Made by a program: the position numbers and the translations under genes. Source: Isoptericola sediminis (GTDB taxonomy: Bacteria; Actinomycetota; Actinomycetes; Actinomycetales; Cellulomonadaceae). Taken from it: a stretch of DNA of 64,000 nucleotides. The notes below the pieces were generated by a model that saw only the letters and a list, made by a program, of their open reading frames with translations, searched no databases and was not told the DNA's origin. Positions 52,131 through 59,757 of this stretch are shown piece by piece. Location of the stretch: NCBI RefSeq assembly GCF_013085345.1, contig NZ_JABFAJ010000019.1:124001-188000 (forward strand), given 5' to 3'. Each line of letters opens with the position of its first letter. The stretch's first letter is position 1.

Positions 52131-52460
52131 ATGGCCACCGCGACCGGACCGAGCCCCGCCGACGAGTACCTCGCCGAGGTGCTCGCGGTCGTGGAGCGGG
52201 TCCCGCCCGGCCGCGCCACGACCTACGGGCTCGTCGCCGAGGCGGTCGCCGAGGTCCTCGGCCGGGGCGGGCCGCGACAGGTGGGTCAGGTCATGGCGCG
52301 GGCCGGCGGCGGCCTGCCGTGGTGGCGGGTGGTCAACGCGGCCGGGTCGCCGCCGGCCCACCACCTCGACGAGGCCCTGACCGAGCTGCGCGCCGAGGGC
52401 TGCCCGATGACCCGCGACGGACGCCGGGTGGACCTGCGCCGCGCCGTCTGGTTGCCCTGA
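52131..52460 (+). CDS. Alkyltransferase-like (ATL) protein, leaderless
   Basis: Small 109-residue protein of the MGMT/Ogt fold that flags O6-alkylguanine lesions. The active-site PCHRV of methyltransferases reads PWWRVVNA (about 63-70), so the alkyl-accepting Cys is Trp: an ATL, which binds lesions and hands them to nucleotide excision repair. The winged-helix part (PPGRATTYGLVAEAVAEVLG) is intact. TAGCCT (52119-52124) lies 6 nt before the ATG. Confidence 0.92.
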   Translation: MATATGPSPADEYLAEVLAVVERVPPGRATTYGLVAEAVAEVLGRGGPRQVGQVMARAGGGLPWWRVVNAAGSPPAHHLDEALTELRAEGCPMTRDGRRVDLRRAVWLP

Positions 52461-52461
52461 G

Positions 52462-53502
52462 TCAGCCGAGCAGGACCGCCACGGACGCCGGGTCGCCCTG
52501 GACCAGCAGCGTCGTCAGCGCCGTCTGCTCCCAGCGGGCGAGGTCCGCGCGGACCTTGGCCGGCGGCCCGACCAGGGCGACCTCCTCGACCATCTCCGTG
52601 GGTACCGCCCGGGCCGCGTCCTCCTTGCGGCCCTCCAGGTACAGCCGCTGCACCTCGTCGGTGACCTCGCCGTAACCGAGCCGGTCCAGCGACGCCTTGT
52701 GGAAGTTGGCGCCCTTGGCACCCATGCCGCCGGCGTACAGGGCGATGTGCGGGCGCACGAGGTCGGCCGCGGCCTCGACGTCGTCGCGGACCACGACCGG
52801 GATGGTGGCCGCGACCTCGAAGTCCTCGGGCCGGGACCGCTCCTCGGCGCGGCGGGCGAACCCGGCCTCGAGGAGCTCGCGGTGCTCGGCGTCCGCGCTC
52901 GGGGCGTAGAAGCCCGCCATCCAGCCGTCGGCGATCTCGGCCGCGAGGGCGACGTTCTTGGGCCCCTGCGCGGCCAGCAGGATGGGGATCTCGGACCGCA
53001 GCGGGTGCACGGTCGGCTTGAGCGCCTTGCCGAGACCGGTCGCCCCGGGCGTCTCCTCGCCGACAGGCAGTGTGAAGAACTCCCCGTCGTACGTGACGGG
53101 GCGCTCGCGGGCGATCACCTCGCGCACGATGTCGACGTACTCGCGGGTGCGGGCGAGCGGCCGCTTGTAGGGCTGGCCGTACCAGCCCTCGACGACCTGG
53201 GGACCCGAGGCGCCGAGACCGAGCACGAAGCGCCCGCCGGAGAGGTGGTCGAGCGTGATCGCCTGCATCGCGGTGGCGGTGGGGGTGCGGGCGGCCATCT
53301 GCGCGATGCCGGTGCCGAGCCGCAGCCGCGAGGTGTGCGACCCCCACCACGCCAGCGGGGTGAACGCGTCGGAGCCGTAGGCCTCGGCGGTCCACACGGA
53401 GTCCAGACCGGCGGCCTCCGCCTGCTGCAGGGCCTCGACGATGCCCGCCGGCGGCTTGCGGGACCAGTAGCCGGTCTGGATGCCGATGCGCAGGGTGGTC
53501 AT
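52462..53502 (-). CDS. LLM-class F420-dependent oxidoreductase
   Basis: Luciferase-like TIM-barrel flavin/F420 enzyme of 346 residues. Typical F420 LLM features: IGIQTGYWSRKPPAGIVEALQQAEAAGLDSVWTAEAYGSDAFTPLAWW, RLRLGTGIAQMAARTPTATAMQAITLDHLSGGRFVLGLGASGPQVVEGWYG, and ETPGATGLGKALKPTVHP near 190. GAGGAG lies ahead of ATG 53502. Substrate unknown; such enzymes commonly reduce or oxidise alcohols, enones or tetrahydromethanopterin-like compounds. Confidence 0.9.
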   Translation of the reverse strand: MTTLRIGIQTGYWSRKPPAGIVEALQQAEAAGLDSVWTAEAYGSDAFTPLAWWGSHTSRLRLGTGIAQMAARTPTATAMQAITLDHLSGGRFVLGLGASGPQVVEGWYGQPYKRPLARTREYVDIVREVIARERPVTYDGEFFTLPVGEETPGATGLGKALKPTVHPLRSEIPILLAAQGPKNVALAAEIADGWMAGFYAPSADAEHRELLEAGFARRAEERSRPEDFEVAATIPVVVRDDVEAAADLVRPHIALYAGGMGAKGANFHKASLDRLGYGEVTDEVQRLYLEGRKEDAARAVPTEMVEEVALVGPPAKVRADLARWEQTALTTLLVQGDPASVAVLLG

Positions 53503-53601
53503 GGGGCTCCTCGTCGAGTCGGTGTTATCCGGGACGTGCGGTCTCGGACAAGTCACTGTAGCCGAGGTGCGCGTGCGGCCCGCGCCTCGCACCCTGGAGT
53601 G

Positions 53602-53991
53602 ATGGCGACCCTCGACGACGTGGCGCGCACGGCGCTCGACCTGCCGGGCACCACCGAGGTCACCTCGCGCGGGTGGCGGGTGTGGAAGGTCGAGGGCCGC
53701 CAGTTCGTCTGGGAGCGACCGTTCCGGAAGGCGGACCTGCGCCGGTTCGGCGACGATCCGGTGCCCGCCGGTCCGATCCTCGCGGCCGCCGTCGAGGACC
53801 TGGGCGAGAAGCAGGCCGTCCTGGCGGAGCATCCCGGGTCGCACTTCACCATCCCGCACTTCGAGGGGTACGCCGCGGTGCTCGTGCGTCTGGAGACGGT
53901 GGACGACGACGTGCTCGCCGAGACGGTCGAGGACGCGTGGGCGGCCCGGGCCCCGCGCTCGACGGTCGCCCGGTACCGCCCTGATCGCTGA
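53602..53991 (+). CDS. MmcQ/YjbR-family protein
   Basis: Small 129-residue protein with the double-wing MmcQ/YjbR fold: VARTALDLPGTTEVTSRGWRVWKVEGRQFVWERPF ... FEGYAAVLVRLETVDDDVLAETVEDAWAARAP. Members are presumed DNA-binding; function unproven. ATG 53602 follows CACCCT by 6 nt (leaderless). Converges on the DUF1648 gene. Confidence 0.85.
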   Translation: MATLDDVARTALDLPGTTEVTSRGWRVWKVEGRQFVWERPFRKADLRRFGDDPVPAGPILAAAVEDLGEKQAVLAEHPGSHFTIPHFEGYAAVLVRLETVDDDVLAETVEDAWAARAPRSTVARYRPDR

Positions 53992-53994
53992 CCG

Positions 53995-55008
53995 TCAGTG
54001 GGGCGTGCGGTTCTGGCGGGACCGGTCGGCCAGGGTGTTGAGCAGCGCGGCGCCGGTGGCCGCGTCGTCGACGGTGACGACGAGCGACCGCTCCCCGGTG
54101 CGCTCCACCAGCAGGGCCTCACCGGCGCGCAGCACGATCCCGATCCGTCCGCCCCGGAACCCGACGCGCCAGCCCCAGCCCCCGAACTCGCGGAAGGGGT
54201 CGACGTGGACGACCGAGGCCGCCACGACCTCGTCCGCCGGGACGTGGGTCCCCGGCCACCCGAGGACGGAGCGCGCGGTGAGGCCGGTGGCGTCGACGCG
54301 CACCCGGAACGCGAACATCGCGGCGAACAGCAGGGTCAGCACGGCCGGGACGAGCAGCAACGGCCACTGGCGGGTCAGCACCGCGAGGACGGTCGTGCCG
54401 ACGACGGCTGCCGCGCCGACCGCCAGGCCCGTGCCGCCCTGCGCGGTCCGCAGCCACGCGGCCCGCTCGTCCGTGCCCAGGCGCGCGCGAGCGGCCTCCG
54501 GCGGGACGGGGGCGTCGGCGGGCTGCCGGGCGTCGCCCGGGACGACCAGGGCGGCGACGACGGCCGGCACCAGCGGCAGCAGGATCGTCGCCGCCACCGC
54601 CCAGCCCGACAGGGTCGCCGACGAGGCGTCGTCGAGCCCGCGCTGGGCGCCGGCGCCGACCAGCAGCAGGGTAGCGCCGAGACCCCCGGACCAGACGGCG
54701 GAACCGGCCGCCATCCGGCGGGTCGAGGCGCTGCTGCCCCAGACCAGTCCGACGACGGCGAACAGGGCGAGGAGCCCGACGGTGAGCGCGAGCACGGCCG
54801 TCACGAGTCCGGTGACCGTCATCGTGGCGTCCGGGGTGCCGTCAGGACCCCAGTGGGTGGCGACCCGGGCGGGCAGGTCGTCCCGCCAGCTCCGCACGAC
54901 GGCCGCTGCCGTGAGGGTCAGCCCCAGCCCGGCCACGGAGGACCAGAGGGTCGAGCGGCGTGCGCGTCCGTGCCAGTCGGTGCGGACCGTGTCGAGGGGC
55001 GTGGTCAT
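53995..55008 (-). CDS. DUF1648-domain membrane protein
   Basis: Membrane protein of 337 residues with about six hydrophobic segments. The DUF1648 element is LPARVATHWGPDGTPDATMT (about 46-65). The C-terminal 100 residues form a PH-like soluble domain (AAMFAFRVRVDATGLTARSVLGWPGTHVPADEVVAASVVHVDPF). Overlaps the GntR regulator gene by 4 bp, which controls it by position. Function unknown. Confidence 0.82.
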   Translation of the reverse strand: MTTPLDTVRTDWHGRARRSTLWSSVAGLGLTLTAAAVVRSWRDDLPARVATHWGPDGTPDATMTVTGLVTAVLALTVGLLALFAVVGLVWGSSASTRRMAAGSAVWSGGLGATLLLVGAGAQRGLDDASSATLSGWAVAATILLPLVPAVVAALVVPGDARQPADAPVPPEAARARLGTDERAAWLRTAQGGTGLAVGAAAVVGTTVLAVLTRQWPLLLVPAVLTLLFAAMFAFRVRVDATGLTARSVLGWPGTHVPADEVVAASVVHVDPFREFGGWGWRVGFRGGRIGIVLRAGEALLVERTGERSLVVTVDDAATGAALLNTLADRSRQNRTPH

Positions 55009-55361
55009 CGCTTCAGCTCTTCCTGGAGGAGGGTGGTGGTGGCTTCGGGGGAGAGGCGCGCCTCGCGGGCGGCCGCGACGAACGCGCGCAGGGCGTCCTC
55101 GACGGCGGTCAGGTCCCGCGCGGCGGCGGCGGTGATCACCGCGCCGCGGGAGCGCCGGAGGTCGACGAGTCCCTCGTCCCGCAGCTGCTGGTAGGCGCGC
55201 AGCACCGTGTGCACGTTCAGCTCGAGCGACGTGGCGAGCTCACGGGCGGCGGGCAGTCGGTCGCCGGGCGCGAGATCGCCCCGCGCGACGGCGAGATGGG
55301 TCTGCGCGACGAGCTGGGCGTACAGCGGTTCGTCGCTTCCCGTGTCGATGGTCCAGAGCAC
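55005..55361 (-). CDS. GntR-family regulator, YtrA subfamily
   Basis: Repressor of 118 residues: winged helix LYAQLVAQTHLAVARGDLAPGDRLPAARELATSLELNVHTVLRAYQQLRDEGLVDLRRSRGAVI (about 12-77) and a short helical C-terminus, without a large effector domain, as in YtrA. Its regulon is expected to be the coupled membrane gene downstream. GTG 55361 lies just after a TAGTAT -10 box, with a double palindrome overlapping it, so it is probably autoregulated. Confidence 0.9.
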   Translation of the reverse strand: MLWTIDTGSDEPLYAQLVAQTHLAVARGDLAPGDRLPAARELATSLELNVHTVLRAYQQLRDEGLVDLRRSRGAVITAAAARDLTAVEDALRAFVAAAREARLSPEATTTLLQEELKR

Positions 55362-55370
55362 GGCACGAGC

Positions 55371-55395
55371 ATACTAGTTCTATGACAACTAGAAC
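55371..55395. promoter_or_regulatory. Promoter/operator of the YtrA-type regulator
   Basis: Minus-strand -10 TAGTAT (55371-55376). Overlapping inverted repeats GTTCTA-N7-TAGAAC (55377-55395) and CTAGTT-N7-AACTAG (55374-55392). This matches the usual operator placement of GntR/YtrA repressors. Confidence 0.7.
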
Positions 55396-55465
55396 AAGCG
55401 ATGCTCACGTGACGACTTCTTGACGTCAGGAGGGGGCTGATGCCTCGTTGGGGCGTCAGACAGGT

Positions 55466-55509
55466 AAGTGGTGCAACGCGCCATTGCGCCGCACCACTTT
55501 CCTTCTTAG
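55466..55509 (+). terminator. Hairpin with T-rich tail, no obvious gene upstream
   Basis: 9-bp arms AAGTGGTGC (55466-55474) and GCACCACTT (55491-55499), followed on the plus strand by TTCCTTCTT. It looks like a rho-independent terminator on the plus strand, but no plus-strand gene lies upstream between it and the YtrA promoter. Confidence 0.45.
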
Positions 55510-55552
55510 TGGCACGGGCCACAGACGTTCAAGTCCCGTTGCCGAATCGCAA

Positions 55553-56185
55553 TCAGATGACGTACTCGATGAGCTGGGACGGGTCCTCGATCACCCGCGG
55601 CACGCTGCGGGACTCGCCGTTCGAGGACGTGTCGGGCACCGGCGGGGCCGGGACCTTGTTGCGGGCGGGCACGCCCACGGCCACGGCACCGCGCGGGACG
55701 TCCTTGGTGACCACGGCGTTGGCGCCGATCTTCGCGTCGTCGCCGATCCACAGGGGTCCGAGCACCTTCGCGCCCGAACCCACCATGACCCGGTCGCCGA
55801 GCGTGGGGTGCCGCTTGCCGGGATTCATGGTCCGCCCGCCGAGGGTGACCCCGTGGAAGAGCAGGCAGTCGTCGCCGACCTCGGCCGTGGAGCCGATGAC
55901 CACGCCCATGCCGTGGTCGATGAACAGTCGCCGCCCGATCCGGGCCGCCGGATGGATCTCGACACCGGTGAACAGCCGGGAGGCGAGGGACAGCAGCCGC
56001 GCCGGCATGCGCAGGCCGGGCGACTGCCACATCACGTGGGCGATCCGGTAGTGCCACACGGCGTGCACGCCCGGGTACGTCAGCATCACCGAGACGAGGG
56101 AGTCCGCCGCCGGGTCCTGGGCGCGCGCGACCTCCGCGTCCTCGCGGAGGAGGCGGAGGAACGCGCGCGCCGGGGAGTCGGACAT
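55553..56185 (-). CDS. cysE: Serine O-acetyltransferase
   Basis: First committed step of cysteine synthesis, forming O-acetylserine; 210 residues. Left-handed beta-helix of hexapeptide repeats from GVEIHPAARIGRRLFIDHGMGVVIGSTAEVGDDCLLFHGVTLGG (catalytic His in DHG and FHGVTLGG) to GANAVVTKDVPRGAVAVGVPAR. The C-terminal tail ends IEYVI, the Ile expected for docking into CysK. It starts 5 bp after the cysK stop, so cysK-cysE form an operon under the cysK leader. Confidence 0.95.
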   Translation of the reverse strand: MSDSPARAFLRLLREDAEVARAQDPAADSLVSVMLTYPGVHAVWHYRIAHVMWQSPGLRMPARLLSLASRLFTGVEIHPAARIGRRLFIDHGMGVVIGSTAEVGDDCLLFHGVTLGGRTMNPGKRHPTLGDRVMVGSGAKVLGPLWIGDDAKIGANAVVTKDVPRGAVAVGVPARNKVPAPPVPDTSSNGESRSVPRVIEDPSQLIEYVI

Positions 56186-56190
56186 GGGGA

Positions 56191-57123
56191 TCAGTCCAGC
56201 AGGTCCGCGAACAGCACGGTGGACAGGTAGCGCTCGCCGAAGCTCGGGATGATGACGACGATCGTCTTGCCGGCGTTCTCCGGGCGCTTCGCGACCTGGG
56301 CGGCGGCGGCCAGGGCCGCACCGGAGGAGATGCCGACGAGCAGCCCCTCCTCGCGGGCGGCGCGCTGTGCCCACTCGACGGCCGTCTCGGCGTTGACGTC
56401 GATGACCTCGTCGTAGATCTCGGTGTCGAGGATCTCCGGGACGAAGTTCGCGCCGATGCCCTGGATCTTGTGCGGGCCGGGGGCGCCGCCGTTGAGGATG
56501 GGGGACTCCTCGGGCTCGACCGCGATGATCTGGACCTCGGGCTTGCGCTCCTTGAGGACCTGGCCGACACCCGTGATGGTGCCGCCGGTGCCGATGCCGG
56601 CCACGACGATGTCGACCTCGCCGTCCGTGTCGGCCCAGATCTCCTCGGCCGTGGTCTCCCGGTGGATCTTCGGGTTGGCCTCGTTGGAGAACTGCCGGGC
56701 CAGGACCGCGCCGGGGCGCTCCGCCGCGATCTTCTCCGCCGCCGCGACGGCGCCCTTCATGCCCTCCGAGCCGGGGGTCAGGACGAGCTCGGCGCCGTAG
56801 GCGCGCAGGAGCGCGCGGCGCTCCTTGGACATGGTCTCGGGCATCGCCAGGACGACGTGGTAGCCGCGGGCGGCGCCGACGAAGGCGAGGGCGATGCCGG
56901 TGTTGCCGGAGGTGCCCTCGACGATCGTCCCGCCGGGCTGGAGCTCGCCGGAGGCCTCGGCCGCGTCGATGATCGAGACGCCGATGCGGTCCTTGACCGA
57001 GCTGGCCGGGTTGTAGAACTCGAGCTTGGCGGCGACGGTCGCCCCGGCGCCCTCGGTGAGGCGGTTGATCCGCACCAGCGGGGTCCGGCCGATGAGCTTC
57101 GTCGCGTCCTCGTAGATGGTCAT
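56191..57123 (-). CDS. cysK: Cysteine synthase A (O-acetylserine sulfhydrylase)
   Basis: PLP enzyme making cysteine from O-acetylserine and sulfide; 310 residues. PLP lysine in [11 protein letters not shown] (about Lys43), substrate loop [12 protein letters not shown] (about 70-81), PLP phosphate site [12 protein letters not shown] (about 178). The downstream cysE encodes its complex partner. The leader upstream carries a short cysteine-ending reading frame that probably controls it. GTGAGGAACC precedes the ATG. Confidence 0.96.
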   Translation of the reverse strand: MTIYEDATKLIGRTPLVRINRLTEGAGATVAAKLEFYNPASSVKDRIGVSIIDAAEASGELQPGGTIVEGTSGNTGIALAFVGAARGYHVVLAMPETMSKERRALLRAYGAELVLTPGSEGMKGAVAAAEKIAAERPGAVLARQFSNEANPKIHRETTAEEIWADTDGEVDIVVAGIGTGGTITGVGQVLKERKPEVQIIAVEPEESPILNGGAPGPHKIQGIGANFVPEILDTEIYDEVIDVNAETAVEWAQRAAREEGLLVGISSGAALAAAAQVAKRPENAGKTIVVIIPSFGERYLSTVLFADLLD

Positions 57124-57171
57124 GGGTGGAGGTTCCTCACTTGTCGGGTGATGCGGTGGTCGTGTCCGGTC

Positions 57172-57194
57172 GCCGACGGCAGGTCGCCGTCGGC
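57172..57194 (-). promoter_or_regulatory. Hairpin in the cysK leader
   Basis: Perfect 9-bp stem GCCGACGGC / GCCGTCGGC with a 5-nt loop, about 50 nt before the cysK start and 90 nt after the leader-peptide stop. It may be one arm of an attenuation switch; no T-run follows. Confidence 0.45.
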
Positions 57195-57285
57195 CGGGGC
57201 CGTCCGGGGTGTCTCCAGGGGCCAGCGGGCTGCGAGCGTCGCGCGGTCGCCACGACCCCGGGGGGTCAGGCGTGAGGCGGACGCT

Positions 57286-57390
57286 CTACCGACAGCAGCA
57301 GGCAGCGGGGCGGACGCACGTCGGCCGCCGCTCGGGCAGAGCGGCGGCGGAGGTGTCAGGGCCGGAGACGGGGGAGGGTGCGATGGTCAT
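57286..57390 (-). CDS. Polycysteine leader peptide upstream of cysK
   Basis: A 34-residue frame starting MTIAPSPVSG and ending AACCCR-stop. Codons at 57292-57300 are TGC TGC TGT, then CGG and TAG; a fourth Cys codon occurs at residue 25. GAGGAGGAGGGA, the strongest ribosome binding site in the region, lies 6 nt before the ATG. It is within the predicted 5' leader of cysK. Cysteine-rich leader peptides upstream of cysteine genes act as cysteine-responsive attenuators in mycobacteria; here stalling at Cys codons when Cys-tRNA is scarce would raise cysK-cysE expression (inference). Confidence 0.8.
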   Translation of the reverse strand: MTIAPSPVSGPDTSAAALPERRPTCVRPAACCCR

Positions 57391-57465
57391 CGTGCGTCCC
57401 TCCTCCTCGCGCGCGGTGTGCGGTGGCGCAGTGCTCCGGCGGGCGTCGGACGTCCCGCAGTGACG

Positions 57466-57494
57466 AGCCTAACCATCTACGGTCCGATCGACAA
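57466..57494 (-). promoter_or_regulatory. Promoter of the cysK-cysE operon
   Basis: Minus strand -35 TTGTCG (57489-57494), exactly 17-nt spacer, -10 TAGGCT (57466-57471). Predicted start near 57459 gives a leader of about 335 nt containing the polycysteine peptide. Confidence 0.75.
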
Positions 57495-57582
57495 GATCAC
57501 GCTCACATATCGAGCGGTTCGATGGGTTCCAGCGGCACCCGGCGACGTCCGCCCACGCATGCGTGGAGGGGGCCGGGACGCA

Positions 57583-57618
57583 GAACGGCCCCGGTCACCG
57601 CGGTGACCGGGGCCGTTC
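57583..57618. terminator. Terminator of tRNA-Gly
   Basis: Perfect 36-bp palindrome built on AACGGCCCCGGTCACCGC, just downstream of the minus-strand tRNA-Gly. Confidence 0.8.
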
Positions 57619-57629
57619 CGACGTCAGCG

Positions 57630-57700
57630 AGCGGGCGACGGGAATCGAACCCGCGTAATCAGTTTGGAAGACTGAGGCTCTACCATTGAGCTACGCCCGC
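57630..57700 (-). tRNA. tRNA-Gly (anticodon UCC)
   Basis: Acceptor GCGGGCG/CGCCCGC, discriminator U, CCA not encoded. Anticodon loop CTTCCAA gives TCC, reading GGA/GGG. Confidence 0.95.
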
Positions 57701-57861
57701 ACCGGTCCGACAGCAGGTCGCGACGGCGAACCCGTCGGACGGCGGGCGCCAGCCTAGCAAAGTCGCACCCGTACCTCCGCACGCGGTACGGCGGCGGGTG
57801 TGCCGCCGTCGCGCACTACACTGACCCACCGGACCCGCCGTCCCCGGGCGGACGGGTACCA

Positions 57862-57938
57862 CGGGGTGTGGCGCAGCTTGGTAGCGCATCTGCTTTGGGA
57901 GCAGAGGGTCGCAGGTTCGAATCCTGTCACCCCGACCA
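57862..57938 (+). tRNA. tRNA-Pro (anticodon UGG)
   Basis: Acceptor CGGGGTG/CACCCCG, discriminator A, encoded CCA. Anticodon loop TTTGGGA gives TGG. Confidence 0.95.
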
Positions 57939-57944
57939 GACAGC

Positions 57945-57986
57945 GAAGGGCCGTCGACCTGCGTCGTGGAGGGCCGGCGGCCCTTC
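57945..57986 (+). terminator. Hairpin after tRNA-Pro
   Basis: 9-bp stem GAAGGGCCG / CGGCCCTTC with a wide loop, starting within about 7 nt of the tRNA end; the rest of the space up to crtY holds nothing recognisable. Confidence 0.55.
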
Positions 57987-58177
57987 ACGCGTCTCCGCGG
58001 GCATCGAGACCAGGTCGGGTGCATGCTCGGCAGATCGTGGCACCGCCGCGACCCGTGCCGCGTTCCGGGACGGCCGTGTGCAAGGCTGGGCCCGAGAGCG
58101 AGGAGCGGGGTGTGGACGCAGCCGACGAGGTCCTCGGCATCGGTGACGCGGCGACGACGTGCGCGACGGAGCGTGGG

Positions 58178-59305
58178 TCAGCCGCGCGGCCGCGTGGTGC
58201 CCAGCGAGGCGCGGACCAGCTCTCCCTTGGCGGCCCACGGCATGTGCGTGAACATCCCCCACATGGTGCGCGCCAGCTCGCCCGCGCCGGAGCTGCGGGC
58301 GAGGAGCTCGCGACGCCGAGAGGCGGGGAGGCGGCCGAAACCCTCGAAGAGCTCCAGCGTGCCCTGCGTGCTCAGCCGCAGCAGCGCGTTCAGGCCGACC
58401 TCGCGGAGGCGTTCGGCGGCGTCCATCGGGTCGGCCTCGTCCGGCACGTCCCCCTGCGCCAGGGCCCCCGCGAGCTCGTCGGCGCGGCGCAGCGAGTGCG
58501 CGACGGAGTAGCCGGTGATGCGGTGCCCGCCGCGTCCCGCGGTCCCGACCGCCAGGACCCCCGGCGGTGGGGGAGCGTCGCGGCCGCGCATGGGGATGCG
58601 CACGACCTCCCGGTCGAGCGGGTGGTCCACGACGGCCGGGTCGACGCCGCGGGCCAGCAGGCGCCGTCGGAGCCGCGTCCGCAGCTCGGCGACGGGCAGC
58701 CCCGGCGCGGCGGCCAGGCAGGTCTCCTCGAGCAGCATCCGGCCGGCACCCACCGGGATGGCGTAGAGGAAGGTCGGGGTGGCGGTCGGTCGCTCCTGCG
58801 CCGACCAGTCGGTGCGCCAGTCCATCAGCAGCGACTCGGCACCCTGGAGGGCCGGCTCGGCAGCCTCGTCCGGCACGACGACGCCGTAGGCGGTCTGCAT
58901 CGGCGCCGGGTCGTCGGGGCGCAGGCCCCCGGGTCGCGCGCCGCGCGCGTCGACGACCACCGCGGCCTCGGCGCGCAGGGCGCCGACCTGCGCGTCGTCG
59001 AGTCGTCCGGCGCGCACCTCGACGTCGTCCAGGGGCAGGGCCGTCTGCAGCGCCGCGTTGTCGAGGACGAGGTACGCGCGCTCGAGCGGATGCGCGCCGA
59101 GGGCCCTCAGCTCGGGGTTCTCGGCGCGTGCGCGCACCACGGAGGAGGGCAGGTCGCCGAGCTCGTCGGCCCAGAGGCCGTACGTCGGCGTCCACGTCGC
59201 GGTGGGCCGCGGGTCGACCGCGATCACCGACAGGCCGCGGGCCGCGCACCGCGAGGCGAGGGCACGCCCTGCCGGGCCCAGCCCGACCACTGCCACGTCC
59301 GCCAT
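58178..59305 (-). CDS. crtY: Lycopene cyclase (CrtY/CrtL type)
   Basis: FAD-dependent cyclase of 375 residues converting lycopene to beta-carotene. Dinucleotide motif VAVVGLGPAGRALA (4-17), then VIAVDPRPTATWTPTYGLWADEL, a plant/Streptomyces CrtY-like block; PTFLYAIPVGAGRMLLEETCLAA near 185 and GTAGRGGHRITGYSVAHSLRRA near 260 are conserved cyclase regions. ATG 59305 has GGAGG five nt ahead and is preferred over GTG 59311. With crtU and crtT nearby it points to isorenieratene-type pigments. Confidence 0.9.
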   Translation of the reverse strand: MADVAVVGLGPAGRALASRCAARGLSVIAVDPRPTATWTPTYGLWADELGDLPSSVVRARAENPELRALGAHPLERAYLVLDNAALQTALPLDDVEVRAGRLDDAQVGALRAEAAVVVDARGARPGGLRPDDPAPMQTAYGVVVPDEAAEPALQGAESLLMDWRTDWSAQERPTATPTFLYAIPVGAGRMLLEETCLAAAPGLPVAELRTRLRRRLLARGVDPAVVDHPLDREVVRIPMRGRDAPPPPGVLAVGTAGRGGHRITGYSVAHSLRRADELAGALAQGDVPDEADPMDAAERLREVGLNALLRLSTQGTLELFEGFGRLPASRRRELLARSSGAGELARTMWGMFTHMPWAAKGELVRASLGTTRPRG

Positions 59306-59346
59306 GTCCACCTCCGGGCCACACCCTATGTCGACAGGAGATCGCC

Positions 59347-59757
59347 ATGCCCCACCCGCACCTGATCTGGCTGCGCAGCGCCGCGACCGTGCTCATCAGC
59401 TGCGTCATCGCGCAGGCCGGCTGGGCCTCTGCCTACCTCGGCGGAGAGCCGGGCTACCTCGACCAGCACCGGGTGGGCGCCTGGGTCACCCTGGGGGTCG
59501 CCTGGCTGGCCGTCGTGGTCTACCTCGTGCTCCGGCGTTCCGCGGGTCCGGTCAACGTGGCGCTGGCCCTGGCGGTGGCGGTGCTGGTGACCGTGCAGTT
59601 CACCCTCGGCCGGCTCGGCGGGGACCTGCGGGCGCTGCACATCTTCGTCGGCGTGCTGCTCGCGGTGCTCGTGACGGCCCTGACGTCGTGGACCTACCGT
59701 CACCGGCTGCCGGAGGAGGTGGCCGGCAGCTCCAGCTCCAGCCCCCGCAGCGTGTAG
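59347..59757 (+). CDS. Four-helix membrane protein, DUF6220-like
   Basis: Membrane protein of 136 residues with four transmembrane helices. Conserved-looking polar residues are few: Gln23, the QH in YLDQHRVGAW (His about 43), a Gln in VTVQFTLG and His in ALHIFVG (about 101). The pattern resembles small actinobacterial four-helix proteins (I believe DUF6220); pairs of histidines across helices could bind haem. AGGAG precedes the ATG. It is inserted head-to-head with crtY and its 3' end overlaps the P450 gene by 58 bp in antisense. Function unknown. Confidence 0.75.
   Translation: MPHPHLIWLRSAATVLISCVIAQAGWASAYLGGEPGYLDQHRVGAWVTLGVAWLAVVVYLVLRRSAGPVNVALALAVAVLVTVQFTLGRLGGDLRALHIFVGVLLAVLVTALTSWTYRHRLPEEVAGSSSSSPRSV

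Noticed and set aside
57209-57463. 84-codon plus-strand frame across the cysK leader
   Set aside because: It has no ribosome site and its Gln-Gln-Gln is merely the complement of the Cys codons; promoter and ribosome site support the minus-strand leader peptide.
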